Part shown: positions 10,029 to 17,781 of the stretch, piece after piece
How positions within the stretch are numbered: position 1 is the first letter of the stretch
Layout of the letters: each line of letters starts with the position of its first letter
Assembly (NCBI GenBank): GCA_910587595.1
Contig: CAJULQ010000001.1
Coordinates: 248,001 to 312,000, forward strand
Length of the DNA: 64,000 bases
Source of the DNA: an uncultured Christensenellaceae bacterium
GTDB taxonomy: Bacteria > Bacillota > Clostridia > Christensenellales > Pumilibacteraceae
Direction: 5' to 3'
The notes under the pieces: generated by a model
The model's database searches: none
What the model saw: only the letters and a program-made list of their open reading frames with translations
Told to the model about the DNA's origin: nothing
Program-made: the position numbers and the translations under genes

Positions 10029-10335
10029 ATATTCTTATAACTTTACCGAGCAAGCCAAAAACGACGTTGATAATATTGCCGACTATTTGGAACACACCCT
10101 ATCCAGTCCGCAAGCCGCCAAAAACTTTTTGCTTATTATTAAAGAAAAAATAGAAACGCTATGTATCGAGCCGAATATTAGCCCGCTATGCCAATACACG
10201 CCCTTTGCGCAACAAGGCATACGGTGTGCATTGGTTAAAAATTACAAGCTTTACTACACTGTGAACAAGTACGCACGGCAATTGGATTTTTTGTTTATCA
10301 AGCATTGTTTGCAAGATGAACGCGCACTGCATTAA
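10021..10335 (+). CDS. ParE/RelE-superfamily toxin
   Basis: The 104-residue protein begins YSYNFTEQAKNDVDNIADYL, the usual helix-rich start of ParE-type toxins. It ends with the beta-hairpin pattern VKNYKLYYTV...LDFLFIKH seen in ParE/RelE. ParE members poison DNA gyrase and RelE members cleave mRNA at the ribosome; the sequence alone does not decide, but the helical N-terminus favours ParE. It has no separate Shine-Dalgarno and probably depends on translation of the antitoxin, whose stop it overlaps. The pair is AT-richer than its neighbours and lies between two repeat clusters, consistent with acquisition by transfer. Confidence 0.8.
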   Translation: MNKYSYNFTEQAKNDVDNIADYLEHTLSSPQAAKNFLLIIKEKIETLCIEPNISPLCQYTPFAQQGIRCALVKNYKLYYTVNKYARQLDFLFIKHCLQDERALH

Positions 10336-10339
10336 CCCA

Positions 10340-10585
10340 CGCACGTGTCACCCCGAGCGCGCGTCACCGCCACACCCGTGTCACCCCGAGCGTAGCCGAG
10401 GGGTCTACTTGTTTCTTTTAAGACCTCTCCACTTCGAATAGATTTCTCCACTCGCTCCGCTCGGTCGAAATGACAGAAACGGGCGAATGTTCGGTCGAAA
10501 TGACATTGCCGTGGCACTGTCACCCCGAGCGCGCGTCACCGCCACACCCGTGTCACCCCGAGCGTAGCCGAGGGGTCTACTTGTT
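10340..10585. repeat. Third cluster of dispersed repeats
   Basis: Type A copies lie at 10379-10407 and 10551-10580, each preceded by a CACCCCGAGCGCGCGTCACC variant. A type B copy lies at 10440-10475, with a partial GGTCGAAATGACA copy at about 10490-10505. The cluster directly follows the toxin stop codon and fills the gap to the convergent DUF1614-like gene. A terminator function is possible because type A ends in ACCCC/GGGGT arms, but no U-tract follows. Confidence 0.85.
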
Positions 10586-10599
10586 ACATTCGGAAAAAC

Positions 10600-11346
10600 T
10601 CAGTCTATATCGTCGTTAAAGTAATCGTCGAATAAGTCGTCGTCTTCGCTGTGGGCGGGTAGTTCGGTTTTGTTAAGGGCGTTATCTTGCCCCGCCTCGA
10701 ACCCCACGGCAACGGGCGCTTGCGCGGGCATGCTCACACCGGCGCGGCGGGACACGGCGCGGTGCACAAGTTGGGCGATCTCGCACGTTAAGCCGCCCGC
10801 CACCGCGGCCAACACCACGGTATCGAATAGGCCGTTCTGCCCCAACTGCAACATATACGTTGCCCCCGTAACGAACCGAAAAAGCATGGCGGCAATAAAA
10901 TCGCCCAACACGCAACCCGTTAAAAGACTTGCAAGCACCGCCAAGCGACCGCGCGCGATCACAAAAGCGGCCACGCCGCCCGCAAGCCCCGCCGTGATAA
11001 AAGCGGGCACGGCGGCGCGATAGCTTGCCACGGGCACCATGGCCACGCGGGCGGCCAACACAATGCCCGCCACCGCCAAGCACCCCACCACCGCGCGCAA
11101 CAACGAACTTGTGGCGCCCAAAGAGAACATGGCCACAACGCCCAACAGTAGCGGCAGAAAAAATCCCGCATAGGAAAACGAAACACCCGATGCAAGCACA
11201 AGCGGCGGAAACATGGCGGCCACGGCAAAGGCCAACACGAGCAAAAAGGCCACCCAATTGGCCACGCCCATCTTACCGAAAAATCGGTCGGTTATGCCAA
11301 AGAATATCAAAGCGGCCACCACCGCCAACAAAATCATTCCGAACAT
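10600..11346 (-). CDS. DUF1614-like integral membrane protein with acidic tail
   Basis: I chose the ATG at 11346 (248 residues) because GGGAGG lies 10 bases upstream; a GTG at 11367 is also in frame but has no such site. The protein has about six to seven hydrophobic segments. The N-terminus (MFGMILLAVVAALIFFG) and the later GDFIAAMLFR...LGQNGLFDTVVLAA region resemble DUF1614 proteins of Firmicutes. The last 25 residues are strongly acidic (EDDDLFDDYFNDDID) and should lie in the cytoplasm. Function is unknown. It follows the cyclophilin-like gene on the same strand by 65 bases, and its ribosome site is inside that gene's terminator hairpin. The DUF1614 assignment is from memory of the family pattern. 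Confidence 0.65.
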   Translation of the reverse strand: MFGMILLAVVAALIFFGITDRFFGKMGVANWVAFLLVLAFAVAAMFPPLVLASGVSFSYAGFFLPLLLGVVAMFSLGATSSLLRAVVGCLAVAGIVLAARVAMVPVASYRAAVPAFITAGLAGGVAAFVIARGRLAVLASLLTGCVLGDFIAAMLFRFVTGATYMLQLGQNGLFDTVVLAAVAGGLTCEIAQLVHRAVSRRAGVSMPAQAPVAVGFEAGQDNALNKTELPAHSEDDDLFDDYFNDDID

Positions 11347-11347
11347 G

Positions 11348-11385
11348 AAAAAAACTGCCTCCCGCACAAGGGTAGACAGTTTTTT
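11348..11385 (-). terminator. Terminator hairpin that contains the next gene's Shine-Dalgarno
   Basis: On the minus strand AAAAAACTGTCTACCC (11385-11370) can pair with GGGAGGCAGTTTTTT (11363-11348), allowing a G-U pair and one bulge. A T-run follows. The 3' arm includes GGGAGG, the ribosome-binding site for the ATG at 11346. Confidence 0.65.
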
Positions 11386-11411
11386 GTGTTTTTATACGCA
11401 TTCCCCCACAA

Positions 11412-12398
11412 CTATGCGTTGCGCCAGCCGCTTATGGCCGATTTGCCGTCTAATGCGGTGAGCATATAGCTGATAAATTCAAAATTTTTCCACTTTTTCT
11501 TAGATAGGTTGCGAAAAGTTATGCGCTTTATGCGGATCTTGGGATAGGTGCCCACCGCTTGCGAAAGCCCCGAATTTTCTTCTTTGGGCAAGGCGAAGAT
11601 CTCGTCGAGCACCTTTTGCGACGCCTCGTCTTCGAACTGTCCGAACGCCACCAACGCATTTTTCAACGGGTTGCCGCTTTTGTCTATAAAATTACTGCTG
11701 TTGCCCTCTTGCATATTGATCACAAAGTCGCCCGCCTCGTTATTGTTGAACGAAATAACGTATTTTTCGCGGTAGCGGTCTTTTTCGGTGCCGTTATCCT
11801 TATATAAGCGGTAGCCGAATTTGTAATTCTCGGTGCGGTTATCTTCGTATGAAAGGCCTTCGTGCACCACGTTCATCATACTGCGCGGTATGCCGTTTAG
11901 AAAGTCGGTTTGCTTTTGCCGCATGGCGTTTGTGCTATAGTCGTAGTAGGCGCCGAACCGCATAAAACTGTGCGCCTCTTCCACGTCGTAAAACAGCGAG
12001 CCTTTGCTGTCGCCTTGGCTATAAGTAAAAAACCCTATCTTGGCCAAAAAAATGAAGTTGCTGGCCGCTATGGGGCACTCCTCTTCCCAAATGGTGAGCG
12101 TGAGCTTGCGGCCGTCTTCCAACTCGATGACGGCGCGGGGATATTTGCTTTGCGACGAATACAGCGGCACCAACACCAACAACAATACCGCCGTTAAAAT
12201 GATAACGAGCGCCAAAATTATGCCCGTTATGGGGATCCACAGCCGCTTTTTGGCCGCCGCGGGCGCGTTTTCGCCTTGCGCCGCGCCGTTTTCCGCCGCG
12301 GACATATTGGAAACGGGGGCGTTTTTTTGCGCCGCGCGCATACGCTGTTGTTTGCGTTCTTTTGCCGTTAAAGAATACGTTTGCTTTTTCTTTCTCAT
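11412..12398 (-). CDS. Membrane-anchored cyclophilin-like protein, catalytic residues degenerate
   Basis: The 328-residue protein has a basic cytoplasmic N-terminus, one membrane segment (about 53-80) and an extracytoplasmic domain. That domain begins RAVIELEDGRKLTLTIWEEE and continues CPIAASNFIFLAKIGFF, the normal start of a peptidyl-prolyl isomerase of the cyclophilin type. In active cyclophilins the next strand reads FHRVIPGFMIQGG; here the corresponding FYDVEEAHSFMRFGAY lacks the catalytic Arg and Gln. The later GQFED and YVISF segments are recognisable. It may be a folding helper with altered chemistry or a binding module. Its ATG directly abuts the stop of the DUF975-like gene (TAAATG), implying coupled translation. 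Confidence 0.65.
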   Translation of the reverse strand: MRKKKQTYSLTAKERKQQRMRAAQKNAPVSNMSAAENGAAQGENAPAAAKKRLWIPITGIILALVIILTAVLLLVLVPLYSSQSKYPRAVIELEDGRKLTLTIWEEECPIAASNFIFLAKIGFFTYSQGDSKGSLFYDVEEAHSFMRFGAYYDYSTNAMRQKQTDFLNGIPRSMMNVVHEGLSYEDNRTENYKFGYRLYKDNGTEKDRYREKYVISFNNNEAGDFVINMQEGNSSNFIDKSGNPLKNALVAFGQFEDEASQKVLDEIFALPKEENSGLSQAVGTYPKIRIKRITFRNLSKKKWKNFEFISYMLTALDGKSAISGWRNA

Positions 12399-13853
12399 TT
12401 ATGCGTCTTCCTCGCCGATCTCCACGCCGCTGTTTGGCGCATGTTGCTCTTTGGCCGCTCGCTCGGCGCGCAACCGCAAAAGCCGTTCTTGCACCGTTTC
12501 GGCGCCCTTGTTTTCGCCGTTTTCGCCTATTTCCACGGGCGGTTTGCCGTCCGCCTCGGGCAATGCCGCGCCCGTAAGCGGTCGGCGGCGCTCCATTACG
12601 CGGTTGCCGCGCACGTCTTGCACCACGCGGCCGCCCGGCAACGGCTTATATTCTTTTTGGCGCAGCAGCGCGTCTTGCACGCGTTGCGACGCGCGCGAGG
12701 GCAACTCTTGCGGCTGCTCATGCGGCGGCAAAGCCGACCGTCGGCCGCTCGGCGCTTGCTGTTGTGCTTGCTGTTGCGGTACGGTTTGTTGCGGTTGCAA
12801 CTGTTTAGACGCGGCCGCGTTTTGAGCGCGCTCGGCTCGTTCGGAGCGTTCGCGCGGCGGCGCGGGGCGCTCGACATGCTCCGCCGCCTTTTGTTCGGGC
12901 GCGGGCGCGCCGTCGGCGGGCGGCAACGGCGGCTCGTTGCTTGTTTCCGCCTTATTTAATTCCACCGTAGCGGGTTCATAGGTCATTTTTTCTATCGCGC
13001 TCCAATTTTGCGCGTCGTTCCAATCGGCAAACGAAATTTGATTGTCGGCCACCGCCACCATGGGCACGTCGTCGGGTGGCTCGGGCGTTTTGGGTTCGGC
13101 TTGCATTTGCGCGCGCGCTTCCAAGCTGACCAACTCGGCCAACAGTTTGCGGCGGAGCGCCTCTTCTTCGGTTTGCGCCGCGCTCTTTTGCATATGGGGC
13201 GCGTCGTCGAGCGGGTTGCGATACACCGTTTTATCGCCTTGCAGTTCGCGCTTGTAAAACACGATCTTGGCGGTGTTGAAATAGGGCGCCACCCAGATAT
13301 ATCCCAAGCCGCACGTTAAAAGCCCCATAAACCACCAACCCACAAACGACACGGCCAAATGAAAATATTTGCCGCTGTGCCCTTTCATGATCCGATTGCT
13401 TGCTTTGAGCGCGTCTTTGGGTTTGAGTTTGGGATTGGCGCGCAACAGATAGGTTGCCATGCTCGTGCGTATGGAAAAAATAACGCCCGGCACAATGAGC
13501 AACAAAGTAAACGCCAACCACAGCGCGGTTTTGAGCAGTTTGAGCACCACCACGCGTTCGAGGTTGTATTTATTGAACCCGTCGAAGATATGGAAAGCAT
13601 CCATTTTTTCGAAACGGTATAATTTGAGATAAAAGCCCGTCATGCCGAACCCGAACGGCGCCAGCATGAGCAAGAACAGAAAAATAAGGATAATGCCGTA
13701 CCAGATCGCCCAAATGTTGAGCAAACTCAAAACGGTGGTAAGCACCGCGATATTGAGCGCAAGCGTAAACACCACGCCGTAAACCAACATTGCGTGGTAT
13801 CTGTTGAGCGCAAAACGCTCTTTCGCCTCCGTTTTTATCTCTCGTACTTGCAT
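12399..13853 (-). CDS. DUF975-family membrane protein with long disordered tail
   Basis: The first 230 residues match DUF975: an amphipathic start (MQVREIKTEAKERFALNRY), then several membrane helices with LLLIVPGVIFSIRTSMATYLL and the loop KPKDALKASNRIMKGHSGKYF. Residues about 230-484 form a low-complexity cytoplasmic extension rich in Gln, Pro, Ala and Arg, with QPQQTVPQQQAQQQAP in the middle. Ordinary family members lack this tail. A strong promoter lies just upstream (13865-13893), with the -10 box only 11 bases from the ATG. Function is unknown; the tail suggests a cytoplasmic partner. Confidence 0.75.
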   Translation of the reverse strand: MQVREIKTEAKERFALNRYHAMLVYGVVFTLALNIAVLTTVLSLLNIWAIWYGIILIFLFLLMLAPFGFGMTGFYLKLYRFEKMDAFHIFDGFNKYNLERVVVLKLLKTALWLAFTLLLIVPGVIFSIRTSMATYLLRANPKLKPKDALKASNRIMKGHSGKYFHLAVSFVGWWFMGLLTCGLGYIWVAPYFNTAKIVFYKRELQGDKTVYRNPLDDAPHMQKSAAQTEEEALRRKLLAELVSLEARAQMQAEPKTPEPPDDVPMVAVADNQISFADWNDAQNWSAIEKMTYEPATVELNKAETSNEPPLPPADGAPAPEQKAAEHVERPAPPRERSERAERAQNAAASKQLQPQQTVPQQQAQQQAPSGRRSALPPHEQPQELPSRASQRVQDALLRQKEYKPLPGGRVVQDVRGNRVMERRRPLTGAALPEADGKPPVEIGENGENKGAETVQERLLRLRAERAAKEQHAPNSGVEIGEEDA

Positions 13854-13864
13854 GACTTCTTTCT

Positions 13865-13893
13865 ATTATAATCTATTCGGGCGCGTAAGTCAA
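13865..13893 (-). promoter_or_regulatory. Promoter for the DUF975-like gene
   Basis: TTGACT (13888-13893), a 17-bp spacer and TATAAT (13865-13870) read on the minus strand. It overlaps the end of the rluA-type gene. The predicted transcription start is about 5 bases before the ATG at 13853, so the leader would be almost absent. Confidence 0.75.
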
Positions 13894-14742
13894 TTTAATT
13901 TCGGCACCTTGCAACAGTTCTTCGCCCGTCGGCACGGCAAACGTTTGGCCGCTCAAATGCTTTACAACGCCCGTGAGCGTGCCGAAACGGAGCGCCACGG
14001 CACGCAAAAGTTGCCGTTTTGCGCCCGCCGCGCGGTTTTTGGCGCGGTTGCCGTATTTATCGTCGCCCACGATGGGAATGCCCGCATGCGCCGTTTGCGC
14101 GCGCAACTGGTGCGTTCGACCCGTTACGGGGTGCAACCACAACAGCGACTGCTCCCCTTTTGCGGCCACTTCGTAACGCGTGACGATCTCCCGACTGCCT
14201 TTTTGCGGCGTGTCGGTAACCGTGCAATAGGCCGTTCGGGCATTTTTGGCAAGGTAAGCCCGCCACTCGCCGCGCGGCTTAGGCGGACAGCCGAACACGC
14301 GCGCCGCATACGTTTTGTGCACTTGTCCCGCCGCAAACGCCGCGATCAGCGCGTCGCGCGCCGCCGTGGTTTTGGCCAAGATCAGTAGTCCCGTGGTGTT
14401 TACGTCCAACCGATGCACGGCATAGGTTTGCAGTCCGCGCGTTTTGCGTAAAACGGCGGGCAACTGCGTTTCGCTTTCCATGTGCGGCGGCTTGTCCGCT
14501 ATAAGTATAGTATCGTCTTCGAACACCGTTTTTATGGGCGGCAAGGCGGCGTTTTGCGGTAAAAATATTTCCACCGTATCGCCCGCCGCCAACGGCGCGT
14601 TTTGTTTGGTTTTGGCGCCGTTTACGCGCGTTTCGCCCTTTTTGCACTGCGCTTTAATAAATGAAAGCGTTGTTTGCGGCAACGCGTTTTGCAAAAAGGC
14701 ATACAGCGTATCGGGTTTTTGCACCGTGAAAGTATGTTTCAT
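13873..14742 (-). CDS. RluA-family pseudouridine synthase
   Basis: This 289-residue RNA-modifying enzyme isomerises uridine to pseudouridine. Residues about 10-60 form an S4-like RNA-binding domain (IKAQCKKGETRVNG...GDTVEIFLP). The catalytic motif HRLDVNTTGLLI places the essential Asp at 113, and VTGRTHQLRAQTAHAGIPIVGD is the usual second motif. The exact target (23S rRNA, as for RluC/RluD, or tRNA) cannot be told from sequence. Its start overlaps the end of feoB by 4 bases (ATGA), so it is the last gene of the nrdR-feoAB-rluA chain. Confidence 0.85.
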   Translation of the reverse strand: MKHTFTVQKPDTLYAFLQNALPQTTLSFIKAQCKKGETRVNGAKTKQNAPLAAGDTVEIFLPQNAALPPIKTVFEDDTILIADKPPHMESETQLPAVLRKTRGLQTYAVHRLDVNTTGLLILAKTTAARDALIAAFAAGQVHKTYAARVFGCPPKPRGEWRAYLAKNARTAYCTVTDTPQKGSREIVTRYEVAAKGEQSLLWLHPVTGRTHQLRAQTAHAGIPIVGDDKYGNRAKNRAAGAKRQLLRAVALRFGTLTGVVKHLSGQTFAVPTGEELLQGAEIKLTYAPE

Positions 14743-16994
14743 TTTTTCTTACGGCACGAGCCGCACCCGCCCGTGCAATAGGGGCAAGATCTTTTGCCGC
14801 GGATATGCGAAACGAGCACGGCCACGCAGATCGCCGCCACAACGGCCACGGCGAGCACGCCCACCGTGATGCCCGTATGCAAAAGCACCAAGCGCCCTAT
14901 CCCGTAAAACACAAGGCTGACGATATAGGCAATGCCCATTTGCAACGCAAAGCTTAATAGCATCCATTTTACGCCCGCCTCTTTGCGAATGGCTACAAGC
15001 GTGGCCACGCACGGCACGTATAACAATGTGAACACCATAAACGTGAGCGCCGACAACGACGGGTGCGCGCCCGTAAAGATCGCGCCCACCCCGCCCAAAC
15101 TCTCTATGCTCGATATGACCACTTCTTTGGCCACCAAGCCCGACAGCAGCGACGTTACGGCTTTCCAATTGCCGAACCCGAACGGACGGAACACGGGTGC
15201 GATCCAGCCGCTGAACAGTTCGAGAATGCTTTTTGCGTTTTTGTCCGCGGTGTATCCCGCCGTAAACGAGAAGTTAGAAAGCACCCACACGATCACGTTG
15301 AGCGCAAAGACCGTGGTGCCCACGCGCACCAAAAACACTTTGGTGTTGTGCCAAATAAGTTGCAACACCCGCTCGGCGGTGGGAAAACGGTACGGCGGCA
15401 TTTCCATGATAAACGAAAGCTTGCCGCTTTTGAGCGGTTTGATCGCTTTTTCGAACAGCGCCGCCAACAGTAGCGCCACCGCCGCGCCCAACACATACAT
15501 GCCGAAGATGATAAAGGGCGAACCGGCCGCGAAAAAGGCGCCCGCAATGGTGGAATACACGGGCAAACGCGCGCTGCAAGACATAAAGGGCGTTAACAGC
15601 ACCGTTTTTTTGCGCATTTTGGGGTCTTCCAATCCGCGCGCCGTAAGCACGGCCGTGGCCGAACAGCCAAAACCCATCAGCATGGTAAACGCACTGCGCC
15701 CGCTTAAACCTATCTTGCGGAATATGCCGTCGGTCATAAAGGCCACGCGGCTGATATAGCCGCTGTCTTCCAAAAGCGCCAAAAAGAAAAACAACAAAAC
15801 GATCTGCGGCAAAAACACCAAGATGCCGCCCACGCCGTGTATGATACCGTCGCCCAATAGACCTACGATCCAATCGGGGCAATCCACTTTGATAAGCCAA
15901 CGCGTGAGCGGATCGTACAGCAATTTATCGATGCCCAATTCGAGCAGCCACGTGAAAAACCGCCCCACCAATCCGAACGTGACAACGAACACCACCGCCA
16001 TGATCAGCAAGAATATGGGCAACGCCAAATATTTGTTGAGCACAATTCGGTCGATCCCCGACAGCCCCATGGCTTGCATTTCTTCGCTTTTTTTGTGGCG
16101 GTCGTGGTGTTTTACGTGTTTTTTGAGCTGCGCGGTGGGCGCCACGTTTTGCGGCGCGTCGGTGTTTTCCGTTTCGATTGGCACGTTGTGCTCGGCATGC
16201 TCGTGCATTTCGTGGTGCTCGTCGGCCACGCTGCGGCTGATGGCGCCCTCGGTGATCTTGTCGATAAACTCGTAGCGTGCTTGCGCCACGCGCGCTTGCC
16301 AATCGCCCATGGCCGCTATCGTTTGTTGTTGCGCGTCGTTCAACTGCAACTTTTGCAACACAAACGCGTCGTTTTCAAGCACCTTTATGGCCGCCCAACG
16401 CGGCGAAAAGCCCGCCGTGGCGGCTTGCGCGCCGATCACGGCGATCACGTCGTCGAGCGGCAACTTGTCCAAATACGAAAGCTGTACCGTGTTGCCCGCA
16501 TGCGCCGCGATATGATCCAAACTTACGTTCATAAGCAAGTGCACGTCGCTGTGGTATTTGGCGCTCATGGGCACAATGGGGATCTTGAGCACCTTTTCGA
16601 TACGGCGGTAGTTGAGCACTTTGCCTTGCTTTTGCAACTCGTCCATCATGTTCACAACGAGCACGGTGGGCACGTCTAACTCCAATAACTGCAACGTTAA
16701 GTAAAGGTTGCGCGCCAAGTTGTTCACTTCGCATATGTTGATGATCAGGTCGCTGTTGCGCTCTAATATGCGGTCGCGCGAGATGCTCTCTTCATAGCTA
16801 TACACGCTGAGAGAATATAACCCCGGCAGATCCACCATGTTTACGGTGTGGTGGTCGTATAAAATCTTTTTGCTTATCTCGGACACGGTAACGCCGTGCC
16901 AATTGCCCACATGTTCGAGCGAGTGCGTGATACGGTTGTATAGGCTGGTCTTGCCCACGTTGGGGTTGCCCACCAAAGAGATCGTGTATTCCAT
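14739..16994 (-). CDS. feoB: FeoB ferrous iron transporter
   Basis: The 751-residue protein imports Fe(II) across the cytoplasmic membrane. The N-terminal G domain shows G1 GNPNVGKT (9-16), G3 DLPGLYS and G4 NMMDE. A helical region then carries an unusual His-rich linker near 265-310 (DEHHEMHEHAEH, KKHVKHHDRHKK) that could bind metal. The membrane core has the gate segment GFGCSATAVLTARGLED, and the C-terminal half has GLVAKEVVISS. It ends with a cysteine tail, CPYCTGGCGSCRKKK. Its ATG abuts the feoA stop (TAAATG). The Cys tail may act as an Fe-S or redox switch in place of a separate FeoC; this is inference. Confidence 0.95.
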   Translation of the reverse strand: MEYTISLVGNPNVGKTSLYNRITHSLEHVGNWHGVTVSEISKKILYDHHTVNMVDLPGLYSLSVYSYEESISRDRILERNSDLIINICEVNNLARNLYLTLQLLELDVPTVLVVNMMDELQKQGKVLNYRRIEKVLKIPIVPMSAKYHSDVHLLMNVSLDHIAAHAGNTVQLSYLDKLPLDDVIAVIGAQAATAGFSPRWAAIKVLENDAFVLQKLQLNDAQQQTIAAMGDWQARVAQARYEFIDKITEGAISRSVADEHHEMHEHAEHNVPIETENTDAPQNVAPTAQLKKHVKHHDRHKKSEEMQAMGLSGIDRIVLNKYLALPIFLLIMAVVFVVTFGLVGRFFTWLLELGIDKLLYDPLTRWLIKVDCPDWIVGLLGDGIIHGVGGILVFLPQIVLLFFFLALLEDSGYISRVAFMTDGIFRKIGLSGRSAFTMLMGFGCSATAVLTARGLEDPKMRKKTVLLTPFMSCSARLPVYSTIAGAFFAAGSPFIIFGMYVLGAAVALLLAALFEKAIKPLKSGKLSFIMEMPPYRFPTAERVLQLIWHNTKVFLVRVGTTVFALNVIVWVLSNFSFTAGYTADKNAKSILELFSGWIAPVFRPFGFGNWKAVTSLLSGLVAKEVVISSIESLGGVGAIFTGAHPSLSALTFMVFTLLYVPCVATLVAIRKEAGVKWMLLSFALQMGIAYIVSLVFYGIGRLVLLHTGITVGVLAVAVVAAICVAVLVSHIRGKRSCPYCTGGCGSCRKKK

Positions 16995-17222
16995 TTACCG
17001 CACCGCCTCTATATCGATAAGCGACGCCGCGTCTTCCCGCAAGGCCACCATAAACCCTCGCAAGCCTACCAAAACGGTGCCGCCCATGGGCGCAACGCCC
17101 GCCACGTACAGCGTGCATTCGGGCGTAAATCCCATATCGAGCAAACGGCGGCGGGCATTCCCCTCGCCCGACACGCCGCACACTTTGTATTTTGTATGAA
17201 CTTGTGCATCCAAAAGCGTCAT
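16995..17222 (-). CDS. feoA: FeoA SH3-like regulator of FeoB
   Basis: The 75-residue protein has the FeoA pattern: KVCGVSGEGNARRRLLDMGF, then TLYVAGVAPMGGTVLVGLRG and a final IDIEAV strand. In this family it binds and supports FeoB at the membrane. The start was placed at the ATG at 17222, because the in-frame extension upstream only shadows nrdR. The AAGAGG ribosome site is formed by the last codons of nrdR, 11 bases before the start. The gene sits between nrdR and feoB with no room for separate promoters. Confidence 0.85.
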   Translation of the reverse strand: MTLLDAQVHTKYKVCGVSGEGNARRRLLDMGFTPECTLYVAGVAPMGGTVLVGLRGFMVALREDAASLIDIEAVR

Positions 17223-17233
17223 AACGCCGCAAC

Positions 17234-17701
17234 TTACCTCTTGTTTTTGGTGTTCATTTTTTCGTCTTTGATAAAGTCGGTGAGCGCCGACACGTCGCGG
17301 AATTGGCGATACACCGATGCAAACCGTATGTAGGCGATCTCGTCGAGATCTTTTAGACCTTTCATCACCATTTCGCCGATCTGGCGCGACGAGATCTCTT
17401 GCACCAACGAATTGCTGATCTGTTTTTCCACGCTCATCACAAGCGCGTCTATATCGTGCATGGCCACGGGGCGCTTTTCGCACGACCGCACTATGCCGTT
17501 TTTCAGTTTGGACGCGTCGAACTGTTGGCGCGTGCCGTCGTTCTTCACCACCAATATGGGGGTGGTTTCTATCATCTCATAGGTGGTAAAGCGGCGGCCG
17601 CATTGCAAACATTCTCTGCGGCGGCGGATGGCCGTGCCGTCGTCGGCCGGACGGGAGTCGAGCACCTTGCTCTCGGTGTGTCCGCAAAACATGCACTTCA
17701 T
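17234..17701 (-). CDS. nrdR: NrdR transcriptional repressor of ribonucleotide reductase genes
   Basis: The 155-residue protein opens with a zinc ribbon (MKCMFCGHTESKVLDSRP, then RRRECLQCGRRFTTYE), followed by an ATP-cone domain (VVKNDGTRQQFDASKLKNGI). It matches NrdR in length and order. NrdR senses ATP/dATP and represses ribonucleotide reductase operons. The start at 17701 is set by GAGGTG seven bases upstream. A clear promoter lies at 17733-17761. It heads a chain with feoA and feoB, tying nucleotide-reductase control to iron supply. No nrd gene is in the window. Confidence 0.93.
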   Translation of the reverse strand: MKCMFCGHTESKVLDSRPADDGTAIRRRRECLQCGRRFTTYEMIETTPILVVKNDGTRQQFDASKLKNGIVRSCEKRPVAMHDIDALVMSVEKQISNSLVQEISSRQIGEMVMKGLKDLDEIAYIRFASVYRQFRDVSALTDFIKDEKMNTKNKR

Positions 17702-17732
17702 AACGCACCTCACGGTTTTTCTGATTGTTTCT

Positions 17733-17761
17733 ATTATATACCAATTCTCGAAAAAGCGCAA
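17733..17761 (-). promoter_or_regulatory. Promoter of nrdR-feoAB-rluA
   Basis: TTGCGC (17756-17761), a 17-bp spacer and TATAAT (17733-17738) on the minus strand. A normal leader of about 25 bases with GAGGTG follows. Confidence 0.7.
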
Positions 17762-17781
17762 TCGATTTCGTGCAATTCGTT

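Noticed and set aside
17223..17483. N-terminal extension of feoA
   Set aside because: It only reads nrdR in another frame; the 75-residue form from 17222 matches FeoA length and has a ribosome site.
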